This document shows positions 45,014 through 52,894 of a stretch of DNA of 64,000 nucleotides, in pieces (position 1 is the stretch's first letter; each line of letters begins with the position of its first letter). Both the position numbers and the translations under genes were made by a program. The stretch spans positions 1,302,001-1,366,000 of the forward strand of contig NZ_FNKI01000001.1 of assembly GCF_900102925.1 (NCBI RefSeq), given 5' to 3'. The stretch is from Flagellimonas zhangzhouensis (GTDB lineage: Bacteria > Bacteroidota > Bacteroidia > Flavobacteriales > Flavobacteriaceae). The notes under the pieces were generated by a model. The model had not been told where the DNA came from. It saw only the letters and a list, made by a program, of their open reading frames with translations, and made no database searches.

Positions 45014-45694
45014 CTAATTTTCTAATAATTCATCTAATAGGTAAACATCAACCTCACCAGAAACATTTAAGTCGTGATTTGAAGAATTGTTTGCTGCATT
45101 TACTGCAAAAGAATATGTATAAGTTAGATGGTTGTCACTTGGGTCAAATACAAAATCTTGAATAATGTCGGAAGGGTCGTTTTGGCCAAAGGTGAGATTT
45201 AATACAAAGTATTTATGGTCTTCACCAATGATAGGTAAATTAGTAATCATGTAGTAGAAATTATCCAATGCTTCAATTTCTCCTCCTAAATTTTCGACAG
45301 CTAAAAATGCCTCTTGATATACATTTTGATATGTGTCATCTGGTATACTTAAAAATCGAGCGTTGTATAGAAGAGTAATATTATTTTCAATATAGATACC
45401 ATCCGTTAACTCAGTATTCGAAAACTTAAATTCGGTGGTATTTTCAAAGGGAACATCATCTGGTCTGGTGCCTTCTAAATTTACGGTTACTGATCCATAT
45501 TTGGTGAGTTCTTCATAACCCAATGCATCTTCCCCATTGGTTCCATCAGTTCCAGGATTTCCTTTTGATCCAGGTTGTCCAGTTTCTCCAGGATTACCAT
45601 TTGTGCCTGGCAAACCATCTGCACCATCAGAACAAGAAACAAATCCTATGCTTAGGGCCAGCAAAGAAATACAAAGAATAGTGGCTTTTTTCAT
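45014..45694 (-). CDS. Collagen-like lipoprotein (copy 2)
   Basis: A 226-residue paralogue of the genes at 44126 and 45713. Lipobox IGFVSC (Cys21), about eleven Gly-X-Y triplets (GADGLPGTNGNPGETG ... GTDGTNGED), then the same C-terminal domain: YEELTKYGSVTVNLEGTR, ENTTEFKFSNTE, RFLSIPDDTYQNVYQ, LPIIGEDHKYFVLNL, DNHLTYTYSFAV. It is the most diverged of the three. It lies 18 bp downstream of copy 3, so both are on one transcript. Confidence 0.85.
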   Translation of the reverse strand: MKKATILCISLLALSIGFVSCSDGADGLPGTNGNPGETGQPGSKGNPGTDGTNGEDALGYEELTKYGSVTVNLEGTRPDDVPFENTTEFKFSNTELTDGIYIENNITLLYNARFLSIPDDTYQNVYQEAFLAVENLGGEIEALDNFYYMITNLPIIGEDHKYFVLNLTFGQNDPSDIIQDFVFDPSDNHLTYTYSFAVNAANNSSNHDLNVSGEVDVYLLDELLEN

Positions 45695-45712
45695 TGTTTT
45701 CTGTTTTAAGGA

Positions 45713-46420
45713 TTACTGGATTTGTTCTAAAACATTTACATCCACAATACCAGATACATTGAGTGGGTTTCCTGTGGAGTTTCCAGTTGCCGTAATGGTA
45801 AATGCATATGAAAAAGTTAAATGGTTGTCCGCGTCTTCAAAAACAATATCAGAAACTAGAAGATCTTGGATTTCTGGGTCAGTACCATTGTATATGTGAT
45901 CTAAAACAAAATATTTATTGTCGTCACCAATAACTGCATAGTTGGTTAAGCCATAATTAAATTGTACCAATGCTTCAGAATCTTGGCCTGGGTTAATGAT
46001 TCCTATTTCCATATAGATTAAGGTATTCTGGTATGCATTATCCGGTGCGCTTAAGAATCGACCAATTTTAGATTGATATAAAGTTTCATCTACATCAATT
46101 TCAGTTATTAAAAGTTCATTGGTTTGAGTTTCGGCAAATTGGGTATTGGTGAACTTAAAAGTATTGGAATCTGTGAAAGCAACTCCATCATTTCTAACTC
46201 CTTCCAATTCCAAAGTAATAAATCCGTATTGGGCAAGTTCATCAAAGCCCTGCCCGTCTGTACCGTCTTGTCCAGGGTCTCCTTGGTCACCAGTCGCTCC
46301 TTGGGCACCTGGGTCTCCATTTTTTCCAGCTGGCCCTTGTTCTCCATCTTCTCCAGAGCAAGAAGTCAATGTTATGCTCATGGCAATGAACACATAGCCA
46401 AAAAGTTTAATTAGTTTCAT
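45713..46420 (-). CDS. Collagen-like lipoprotein (copy 3)
   Basis: A 235-residue paralogue, first in the operon with copy 2. Lipobox MSITLTSC (Cys21), about twelve Gly-X-Y triplets (GEDGEQGPAGKNGDPG ... GQDGTDGQG), then the shared domain FDELAQYGFITLELEGVR, DGVAFTDSNTFKFTN, RFLSAPDNAYQNTLIY, NYAVIGDDNKYFVL, DNHLTFSYAFTI. Closest to copy 1. All three keep Cys immediately before the triplets, so each stalk starts at the membrane anchor. It is divergent from the AraC-TolB-TPR regulator gene, with 346 bp between them. Confidence 0.85.
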   Translation of the reverse strand: MKLIKLFGYVFIAMSITLTSCSGEDGEQGPAGKNGDPGAQGATGDQGDPGQDGTDGQGFDELAQYGFITLELEGVRNDGVAFTDSNTFKFTNTQFAETQTNELLITEIDVDETLYQSKIGRFLSAPDNAYQNTLIYMEIGIINPGQDSEALVQFNYGLTNYAVIGDDNKYFVLDHIYNGTDPEIQDLLVSDIVFEDADNHLTFSYAFTITATGNSTGNPLNVSGIVDVNVLEQIQ

Positions 46421-46766
46421 CTCGTTTTTTTAAAGGTTATGAAGTCAAAATTACCCTAAGCCACAGGTGAAATTTTGGGGTAATTGATGGATATGGGCGG
46501 CTGATTGACGGATGATGGTTTTGGCTTCACCAATAGCAAAAAGAATGGAGAAAAATCACACAAATTAATTTTGTTGGAATAGGAATGGTCGAGTAGTGTT
46601 TTTGGTAATCTCGTTTTGTTATTTATAGTATTAACTCTTTTAAATTGAGAGTAATTTCCTATAAGTGTTAAATAAATATAAAATCAACAATAAAATGAAG
46701 AAATATTATTAATTTAATACTATTCCTCTGAAAAATAATGGCATTGCCATAAATCATTTTGTTCTC
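46421..46766. other. 346-bp divergent intergenic region
   Basis: AT-rich region between the collagen-like operon (minus strand) and the AraC-type regulator (plus strand). On the minus strand TAATTTTG at 46453-46446 fits the -7 consensus, 26 bp before copy 3, without a clear -33 box; on the plus strand TAATTTTG at 46566-46573 is another match, far from the regulator start. The 3' half contains long A/T runs. No ORF, RNA gene or hairpin terminator was recognised. It is the natural place for operator sites of the divergent regulator. Confidence 0.6.
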
Positions 46767-48923
46767 ATGGAATCTGAAAATAAAAATCGATTTCTTGAAC
46801 GAATTTCGCGTCTTATCTGTGAAAATTTCGATAACGAACAATTCTGTGTGGAGAAATTGGCCAAACTCTATGGAACCAGTAGATCCCAGCTCTATAAAAA
46901 AATAAAAAAGCATACCGGTAATTCAGTAAACCGTTTTATAAAGGATGTTCGTTTGCAGAAAGCCATGGACCTTCTTGAGGAAGACGAGAATTCGGTCTCA
47001 GAGGTTGCCTATAAAGTGGGCTTTCACAGTCCAGCCTATTTTGCCACATGCTTTAAGGCCAAGTATGGCTATTCCCCAGGAGAAGTAAAACATCATATTT
47101 ATACCGATGAAAAAGGAGATACAGCTCCCATTTCAAAAAATAATATTGTTCTAGTTGGAGCTGTTATATTATTGATTGTTGCGGTAATATTCAGTTTGAG
47201 GGGCATGGTGGTTAGCTCTAAAGATAAAAAGCCAATTGTTGCTGTTTTGCCTTTTGAGGACATCAGCAAGGATAAGAACAATAGTTGGTTTTGTAACGGG
47301 ATTTCAGTGGATATTTCAGAAAAACTGTCCAAACTGAATGGACTCCAGGTTATTTCCAAAACTTCAACTTCACGATATAAGGAATCTTTAATGAGCATCC
47401 CTGAAATTGCAAAAGAGCTCAAGGCCGATTATTTTTTGGAAGGAGGAGTTCGCGAGTTTAACAATCGAATTTTGATCAATGTGCGTTTGGTAGATGCAGA
47501 GGGAGTGGCTCTATGGTCCGAATCTTTTAATGAGGAAATGAATCAACTTTTTAAGATTCAACAAGAGGTATCCACAAGAGTTGCAAAACTTTTGGAGGTG
47601 TCTATAGATCCAAAACACTCCTTATTATTGGAAAAGGTGCCTACAGGTAATATGGAGGCGTACAAATTATATTTAAAAGGAAAAGAATTCAATGCTTCCG
47701 CAATGGCGGTTAATTGGGATTTTGAGTCTTCCATTCAATACTTAAAACAAGCCATAACTTTAGATTCCAGTTTTGCCGATGCCTATGCAGAAATGGCCTA
47801 TGCCCAAATAAATAAATTCATTCATAATGATAAAAAGGATTCCATTTATTTGGATCAAAGTCTCACCAATATTGATAGGGCGCTTCAATTGGATTCCAAC
47901 ACTGTAATTGCCCATGTTTCCAGAGCAATTATTGAATACGAAATTTTTGATCAGCCCCAAAAAGGTTTGGAAAGTTTGGAAAAGGCTCTTGCCATTGATC
48001 CCAATAATGCCATTGTGAATTTTGAATTGGCTTGGTATTATGGTAAGAATGATGATTACATAGACGAAAAAAAATACTTGATGTACATAAATATTGCAGC
48101 CGAGTTGGATCCTTTATCCCGAAACCATCGATTTCACAAGTTGGAGGCTCTGCGGCTCAATGGACTGTTGAATGAAGCGGAAATTTATTTAGAGAAGATT
48201 TCACCGATCATTGATGAGTTGGCCATTATTTATCAAAAATCTGAAAATGTCGCCTATCGAAGTAACGATAGAAGGCAAATGTTAACTGTGTATATGGAAG
48301 CACTGCAAGACAGTGTTAAAATGTCGTCTTATCAAAATGCGGTATTAAATCAACAAGTGGGAAGAATTTATGACCAAGTGTTTAATAATGAAACCTTGGC
48401 CGTTTCATATTATGAAAAAGCCTATGCTTTGGAACCTTCATTTGTGTATAGTTATTTTTTTCATCTTGTTGCCAATGGTGATTTTGAAAAAGCATGGAAA
48501 TTGAGTCAATCAAAAGATTTTAAAACTATCGGAACAAAACAAGAGCAGCTGTATAAATTGTTTTTCTATTATTTATTTAAAAAGGACTACAGTCAAGCTT
48601 TGTTAATCGCTAACGATAGTCTTTTAGCAAGCCGACATGATCTGAAAGCTACCGTCTTAGCCAAAATGGGCAGGATGGAAGAAGCGGACAAAGTAGCCTC
48701 ATATCCCATGGGTAATGCATATAAGGCCTTTGCATATGCCGCTCTGGGTCGAAGGGATTCCATGTATTATTATTTAGGTAAACCCAATATGAGTTGGATG
48801 CTGTTCAATGGCTATTCACAATATGACCCGTATCGAGATGAGCAACAATTTATTGAAATACAGCAACAACATCTGCTTCCTTCGCAATCCTCATTAAACT
48901 TGTCCATTAACCCGATTAATTAG
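46767..48923 (+). CDS. Membrane-tethered AraC-type regulator with TolB-like and TPR domains
   Basis: A 718-residue one-component regulator. N-terminal AraC-type helix-turn-helix domain (about 8-108; LAKLYGTSRSQLYKKIKKHTG, SVSEVAYKVGFHSPAYFATCFKAKYGYSPGEV), a single membrane helix (about 125-147), then a TolB/FlgO-like N-terminal domain (about 155-275; VAVLPFEDIS, LKADYFLEGGVREF, LVDAEGVALWSESF) and TPR repeats to the end. Topology predicted: DNA-binding part inside, sensor part in the periplasm, as in CadC/ToxR. It is divergent from the collagen-like lipoprotein operon. A shorter relative lies at 49836. Signal and targets are unknown. Confidence 0.85.
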   Translation: MESENKNRFLERISRLICENFDNEQFCVEKLAKLYGTSRSQLYKKIKKHTGNSVNRFIKDVRLQKAMDLLEEDENSVSEVAYKVGFHSPAYFATCFKAKYGYSPGEVKHHIYTDEKGDTAPISKNNIVLVGAVILLIVAVIFSLRGMVVSSKDKKPIVAVLPFEDISKDKNNSWFCNGISVDISEKLSKLNGLQVISKTSTSRYKESLMSIPEIAKELKADYFLEGGVREFNNRILINVRLVDAEGVALWSESFNEEMNQLFKIQQEVSTRVAKLLEVSIDPKHSLLLEKVPTGNMEAYKLYLKGKEFNASAMAVNWDFESSIQYLKQAITLDSSFADAYAEMAYAQINKFIHNDKKDSIYLDQSLTNIDRALQLDSNTVIAHVSRAIIEYEIFDQPQKGLESLEKALAIDPNNAIVNFELAWYYGKNDDYIDEKKYLMYINIAAELDPLSRNHRFHKLEALRLNGLLNEAEIYLEKISPIIDELAIIYQKSENVAYRSNDRRQMLTVYMEALQDSVKMSSYQNAVLNQQVGRIYDQVFNNETLAVSYYEKAYALEPSFVYSYFFHLVANGDFEKAWKLSQSKDFKTIGTKQEQLYKLFFYYLFKKDYSQALLIANDSLLASRHDLKATVLAKMGRMEEADKVASYPMGNAYKAFAYAALGRRDSMYYYLGKPNMSWMLFNGYSQYDPYRDEQQFIEIQQQHLLPSQSSLNLSINPIN

Positions 48924-49139
48924 TCAATTTAGTTGGGCAACTCAAATGCATCTCAATTTCGACTTTTATTTCCCCAATTTTCTGTTAAATGACCATTTTT
49001 TGAAAGTGATATAAATTTTTTTCAAAGGTTTTTTACCCATAAGTACTAACCTTTCAATGGCTTAAATCGCAATTTAGCAGTGTAATTAATGGCCATCAAT
49101 TACACATCCAATAAATGTTCAATCTTAAAATCTAGAGTC

Positions 49140-49637
49140 ATGAAATCATTATTAATTTTATTTTTCGCATTGTGTCTTGCAATGCCATCTTTCGCACAGG
49201 AAGAAACTGAAAGAACCGTGGAACTTTCTGAAGTTACCGTTGGAGCTGCCAACCATACCTATTTAGGGGTGGTTCTTGATTATCGTTTTCCCGCTGTAGT
49301 AACCGATTTGGAAAACAAAGCGGCCAAATATGACATTCGACAATCGAAACTCTTTGTAGAGGGAGTGGAAGAAATTGAAGTTACTTTTTCTGGTGAAAAA
49401 GGTCATATCATTGCCACTTACAATCAAAACGGTACCATTACGGAAGCTGTTGAGAGATATTACGATATCACCTTTCCATTGGATATTAGACAACAGGTTT
49501 ACAACGAGAATCCAGGTTGGATGATCAACAAAGATGCCTATGTGGTTACTTATGATTACGATAAGGACCTAAAAAGAAAAGGTCGATTCCAATTAATGAA
49601 AGATGGCAAGAAAAAGAATGTAACCATCGAATTCTAA
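49140..49637 (+). CDS. Small secreted protein, PepSY-like pattern
   Basis: A 165-residue secreted protein, start chosen at ATG 49140 because it begins a clean signal peptide ending SFAQ; the frame extends upstream to 49089. The mature part has VELSEVTVGAANHTYLG, AAKYDIRQSKLFV, HIIATYNQNGTITEAVERYYDITFP and a C-terminal GWMINKDAYVVTYDYDKD, resembling small periplasmic proteins with PepSY/BLIP-like repeats in flavobacteria. Similar proteins carry the label nicotinate-nucleotide adenylyltransferase, which has no support here: there is no nucleotidyl transferase motif and it is secreted. It sits between the two AraC-TolB regulators, so it may be a target or ligand of one. Function unknown. Confidence 0.75.
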   Translation: MKSLLILFFALCLAMPSFAQEETERTVELSEVTVGAANHTYLGVVLDYRFPAVVTDLENKAAKYDIRQSKLFVEGVEEIEVTFSGEKGHIIATYNQNGTITEAVERYYDITFPLDIRQQVYNENPGWMINKDAYVVTYDYDKDLKRKGRFQLMKDGKKKNVTIEF

Positions 49638-49684
49638 ACTGAATTAACACTGTATGCGATTATTTCAATTAGCTAGCGAGTCCT

Positions 49685-49718
49685 AAAATCCGGTGAAACT
49701 TTATCACCGGATTTTTTG
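49685..49718 (+). terminator. Hairpin terminator after the small secreted protein
   Basis: AAAATCCGGTGA (49685-49696) pairs perfectly with 49704-49715 over a 7-base loop, with a T-run after it. It isolates the secreted protein gene from the regulator at 49836. Confidence 0.87.
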
Positions 49719-49835
49719 TTTTATAGACCCTGGTCAGTGTTTTATAACAGCCTGTTTTAAAAAAGAAATCCATATTTTTTGTAACTTAATAAGGTGCCAA
49801 ATCAAAGACGATTCCAATTATAACCGAATCATCCG

Positions 49836-50690
49836 ATGAATCACAATGGTTTTATTTTAAAGGCAAAACAAGTTGTGCTGGCCAATTTGTCCAATGAACA
49901 TTTTGGAGTAAAATCCTTGGCCAATGAAATGGCTGTGAGTCGTTCTGAGCTGTACAAACTCATTAAAAAAGAAACTCGTAAATCGGCCACTCAATTTATA
50001 CGTGAGATTAAACTGGAAAAGGCCCTTGAATTGCTCAAGGAACACGAATACCCAATTTCAGATGTGTCTTATATGGTCGGTTTTGGTAGTCCAGCTTATT
50101 TCACGAAAAGATTCAAAGAATATTATGGGTTCTTGCCCAGTGATACCCATTTACTTCACCAATACACACCTGACCAAGAGATAAATATTCAAAAAAAACC
50201 TTCATTTTTTTTTAAAAGAAAAATGATAGTTTGGTTGGTCGGCATCATTGTTCTGTCCTTAATTTCTGCATTTGCATTCTGGAATTGGAATACTTTGACG
50301 ACCAATAATTCCATTGCGGTTTTACCTTTCGAAGATTTAAGTCAAACGCAAGATCAAGCTTATTTTTCCGATGGACTAAGTGAGGCGGTTATTAATAAAT
50401 TAACCCAGAACGACAATTTTAGGGTCATCGGAAAAACATCATCCTTTTATTACAAGGATAAAAATGTAATGATGAATGAAATTGGGAAAAAGTTGGACGT
50501 GAAATATGTTTTAAATGGTAGCGTACGACGATTGGGTGAATACTATCAGATTACGGTGCAATTGATTTATACAAAAAATGGGTTGCAAATCTGGTCCCAA
50601 ACTTTTGAAAGCGAATCAAGGGATCCATTTAAAGCACAAGAGGAATTGGCTCAAAATGTAGTGGAAGAATTGGAGTTTATATTACTTTGA
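49836..50690 (+). CDS. Membrane-tethered AraC-type regulator, short form without TPR
   Basis: A 284-residue relative of the regulator at 46767. AraC helix-turn-helix domain (about 5-110; LANEMAVSRSELYKLIKKET, PISDVSYMVGFGSPAYFTKRFKEYYGFLPSD), one membrane helix (about 130-150; MIVWLVGIIVLSLISAFAFW), TolB-like domain (about 158-284; IAVLPFEDLSQTQDQAYFSDGL, KYVLNGSVRRLG, NGLQIWSQTF). It ends where the TPR part of the long form begins; the stop is a clean TGA and the following 150 bp show no remains of TPR codons that I can see. A8 and T9 runs lie at 50191-50213 before the membrane helix. Confidence 0.82.
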   Translation: MNHNGFILKAKQVVLANLSNEHFGVKSLANEMAVSRSELYKLIKKETRKSATQFIREIKLEKALELLKEHEYPISDVSYMVGFGSPAYFTKRFKEYYGFLPSDTHLLHQYTPDQEINIQKKPSFFFKRKMIVWLVGIIVLSLISAFAFWNWNTLTTNNSIAVLPFEDLSQTQDQAYFSDGLSEAVINKLTQNDNFRVIGKTSSFYYKDKNVMMNEIGKKLDVKYVLNGSVRRLGEYYQITVQLIYTKNGLQIWSQTFESESRDPFKAQEELAQNVVEELEFILL

Positions 50691-50840
50691 TCAATTATAG
50701 AGTTGTATTTACCAAGCAATATTTAATTGATTTTTAAGGTGAAGTATTCCTGATGCAATCTATCAGATTAAAAATGCTAAATAGTTGAGGTAGGGAGAAA
50801 TAACTACTTTAGTGATTTTATTATTTTAATTTTCAAGCGT

Positions 50841-51530
50841 TTGGATATAACAGATATAAGATTCTTTGAAAGAGAAGCCTACCTCTTAAAACCATCTTTA
50901 CTGGACTCAAAGAAGATTGAGGAAAATCTTAAAGGCATAAAATATTCAGGGCAGGGAAGGACGGTTGATAAGGAGGTTGAAAATTCCAATATTCCCTATT
51001 TTGCCACTACATTTTTTCATTTTGTATTCACCTACGATAGAATTCCCAATGAAACAGAACTTATGCAACATTACATAGTTTTAAACCAAATTTCGGAGGA
51101 TGGGCAGTTTCTTCAATTTAAAGCAAAACCGTTGAGCAAAAATGGGGTGGAAAATAGATTGCTTCGTTCATATCCGTCTTTGGTTCGAGATTTTCATTTT
51201 TTTAAATTGTGTACCGAGAGCAAAAATTTTGATGCGGTCAAATATTCCCTAAAGGTGGATATTGAAGATGGAGTGGATCTTATGATCCAACAAAATGAGA
51301 AAATTTTTTGTGTATCAATTTTTACTCAAACCCCGAGGGCCAAAAAATATAAGGATAGAAAGAACAGAGTTCGACATGATTATAAAAATTGTTTCAAGCA
51401 AATAGAATTTTCGGTCGATTTGTCTTCTAAAAACATTGTAAAAGTTTCAAACTTTTTACTTTTATCCCAAACCCATGTAGCATTGCTCGCAAAGCAAATA
51501 ACCTCCTATGCTGGAAGCAAAAACTCTTGA
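50841..51530 (+). CDS. Unknown protein coupled to a cytosine methyltransferase; candidate restriction enzyme
   Basis: A 229-residue protein I do not recognise. Start is TTG 50841 if the frame is used in full; no ATG is near. It is AT-rich, with Phe and Lys in excess, and overlaps the methyltransferase start by 23 bp, so the two are cotranscribed. A gene overlapping a C5-methyltransferase is most often its restriction endonuclease. A possible PD-(D/E)xK-like core is VDIEDGVDLMI followed by KIFCVSIFTQT, then a basic segment RAKKYKDRKNRVRH, but the usual E-x-K is not present, so this is weak. It could also be a control or accessory protein of the modification system. Confidence 0.6.
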   Translation: MDITDIRFFEREAYLLKPSLLDSKKIEENLKGIKYSGQGRTVDKEVENSNIPYFATTFFHFVFTYDRIPNETELMQHYIVLNQISEDGQFLQFKAKPLSKNGVENRLLRSYPSLVRDFHFFKLCTESKNFDAVKYSLKVDIEDGVDLMIQQNEKIFCVSIFTQTPRAKKYKDRKNRVRHDYKNCFKQIEFSVDLSSKNIVKVSNFLLLSQTHVALLAKQITSYAGSKNS

Positions 51531-52554
51531 TTTAGAATCAAACAAAAGGAAAGAAGTTCCATTTGGATATACAGATCGGCCTAAGTTCACATTTATAGAC
51601 CTTTTTGCAGGAATTGGAGGGTTTCGAATGGCATTTCAAAATTTAAAAGGGGAATGTGTTTTTACTTCAGAATGGGATAAATATGCGCAAAAAACCTATG
51701 AAGCTAATTACGGTGAAAAACCGCATGGCGATATCACCAAAATAAATGAGGCAGATATTCCAGATCATGATGTGTTGTGTGCAGGTTTTCCATGTCAAGC
51801 ATTTTCCATTGCGGGCAAAAAAGGTGGCTTTGATGATACTAGGGGCACATTATTTTTTGATGTAGCTAGAATTATAAAGCATAAACAACCTAAAGCATTC
51901 TTTTTGGAGAATGTTAAAGGCTTAAAAATGCACGACAAGGGAATAACGTTGCAGACAATCCTAAATGTGCTTCGAGAAGATTTGGGGTATTATGTGCCCG
52001 AGCCTGAGGTAATCAATGCAAAGGACTTTGGTGTGCCACAGAATAGGGAGCGCATATTTATCGTTGGATTTAGAAAGGATTTGGACGTTGAATCATTTGA
52101 ATATCCTGAACCTGTAAAGGAAAATAAGGTTTTTGAAGATATCAAGGAGGAGTCCGAGGTTTCGGTCAAATATTACTTGTCCACAACCTATTTGGATACA
52201 CTTAGGAGACACAAAGAAAGGCATAAGCAAAAAGGCAACGGGTTTGGCTACATGGTAATTCCAGATGATGGAATTGCTAACGCTATTGTTGTTGGAGGAA
52301 TGGGCCGCGAAAGAAATTTGGTATATGATGACCGCCTAACGAACTTTAAACCTATTACTAGAATAAAAGGTGAAGTTAATCGGGAAGGGATTCGAAAAAT
52401 GACACCTAGAGAATGGGCACGGTTACAGGGATTCCCTGATGAATTTATTGTCGATTCTGTGTCCGATGTTCAAATATATAAGCAACTGGGCAACTCTGTG
52501 GCCGTTCCAGCAATTCAAGCAACAGCGGAACAATTGCTTGAAAAAATTTTGTAG
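51508..52554 (+). CDS. dcm: DNA (cytosine-5-)-methyltransferase
   Basis: A 348-residue C5-cytosine methyltransferase. All main motifs are there: I DLFAGIGGFRMAF (about 30-42), IV AGFPCQAFSIAG with catalytic Cys (about 91-103), VI FLENVKGL, VIII QNRERIFIVGF, IX/X RLQGFPDEF and YKQLGNSVAVPA near the end. The target recognition domain (about 225-300) has TTYLDTLRRHKERHKQKGNGFGYMV and VVGGMGRERNL; I cannot name the target site from it. It is coupled to the unknown upstream gene and lies beside two tRNA genes, a setting typical of acquired restriction-modification systems. The symbol is generic. Confidence 0.94.
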   Translation: MLEAKTLDLESNKRKEVPFGYTDRPKFTFIDLFAGIGGFRMAFQNLKGECVFTSEWDKYAQKTYEANYGEKPHGDITKINEADIPDHDVLCAGFPCQAFSIAGKKGGFDDTRGTLFFDVARIIKHKQPKAFFLENVKGLKMHDKGITLQTILNVLREDLGYYVPEPEVINAKDFGVPQNRERIFIVGFRKDLDVESFEYPEPVKENKVFEDIKEESEVSVKYYLSTTYLDTLRRHKERHKQKGNGFGYMVIPDDGIANAIVVGGMGRERNLVYDDRLTNFKPITRIKGEVNREGIRKMTPREWARLQGFPDEFIVDSVSDVQIYKQLGNSVAVPAIQATAEQLLEKIL

Positions 52555-52620
52555 TTGTGGAATTTATAAAGTGGTTAAATTAAAAATCCCTAATAACCAA
52601 TAAGTTAAAAGGGATTTCTG

Positions 52621-52705
52621 TACTCGAGGCGGGACTTGAACCCGCACGGGCAAAATGCCCACAGGATTTTAAGTCCGGCGTGTCTACCAATTCCACCACT
52701 CGAGC
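52621..52705 (-). tRNA. tRNA-Leu (anticodon TAA)
   Basis: On the minus strand an 85-nt class II tRNA: acceptor GCTCGAG (52705-52699) with CTCGAGT and discriminator A, D-loop GGTGGAATTGGTAGACAC, anticodon loop CTTAAAA giving anticodon TAA (reads UUA), a variable arm with GGGCATTTTGCCC, and T-arm GCGGGTTCAAGTCCCGC. The first pair is G-U. The CCA end is not encoded (CAG follows). Confidence 0.95.
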
Positions 52706-52720
52706 AGGACTTAAACAAAA

Positions 52721-52741
52721 AAACGCTGCAAGCAGCGTTTT
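52721..52741 (-). terminator. Hairpin between the two tRNA genes
   Basis: AAACGCTGC (52721-52729) pairs with GCAGCGTTT (52732-52740). On the minus strand it follows the tRNA-Gly gene and has a T-rich tail, so it ends that transcript before tRNA-Leu. Confidence 0.75.
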
Positions 52742-52746
52742 TGTTG

Positions 52747-52819
52747 AGCGAAAAACGGGATTCGAACCCGCGACCTCCACCTTGGCAAGGTGATGCTCTA
52801 CCAACTGAGCTATTTTCGC
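52747..52819 (-). tRNA. tRNA-Gly (anticodon GCC)
   Basis: On the minus strand a 73-nt tRNA: acceptor GCGAAAA (52819-52813) with TTTTCGC and discriminator T as usual for Gly; D-arm AGCTCAGTTGGTAGAGC; anticodon loop TTGCCAA giving GCC; T-arm GCGGGTTCGAATCCCGT. CCA is not encoded. Confidence 0.96.
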
Positions 52820-52894
52820 ATTTTAAAGAACTTCGCACTTTTCCCAAGCGCGGATGCAAATTTAATACATTTCTTTAAACTAAAAAGAATTTTT

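Noticed and set aside
49836-50840. Short AraC-TolB gene as a pseudogene of the long form cut by a stop
   Set aside because: The TolB-like domain ends completely before the stop and the next 150 bp show no TPR-like codons in any frame, so it is more likely a short architecture than a broken gene.
50841-52819. Restriction-modification region as an integrative element using the tRNA genes as attachment site
   Set aside because: No integrase and no second copy of a tRNA 3' end were found in the window.
52580-52878. Open frames on both strands at 52580-52878
   Set aside because: They cover the tRNA-Leu and tRNA-Gly genes and the hairpin between them; the translations are tRNA artefacts.
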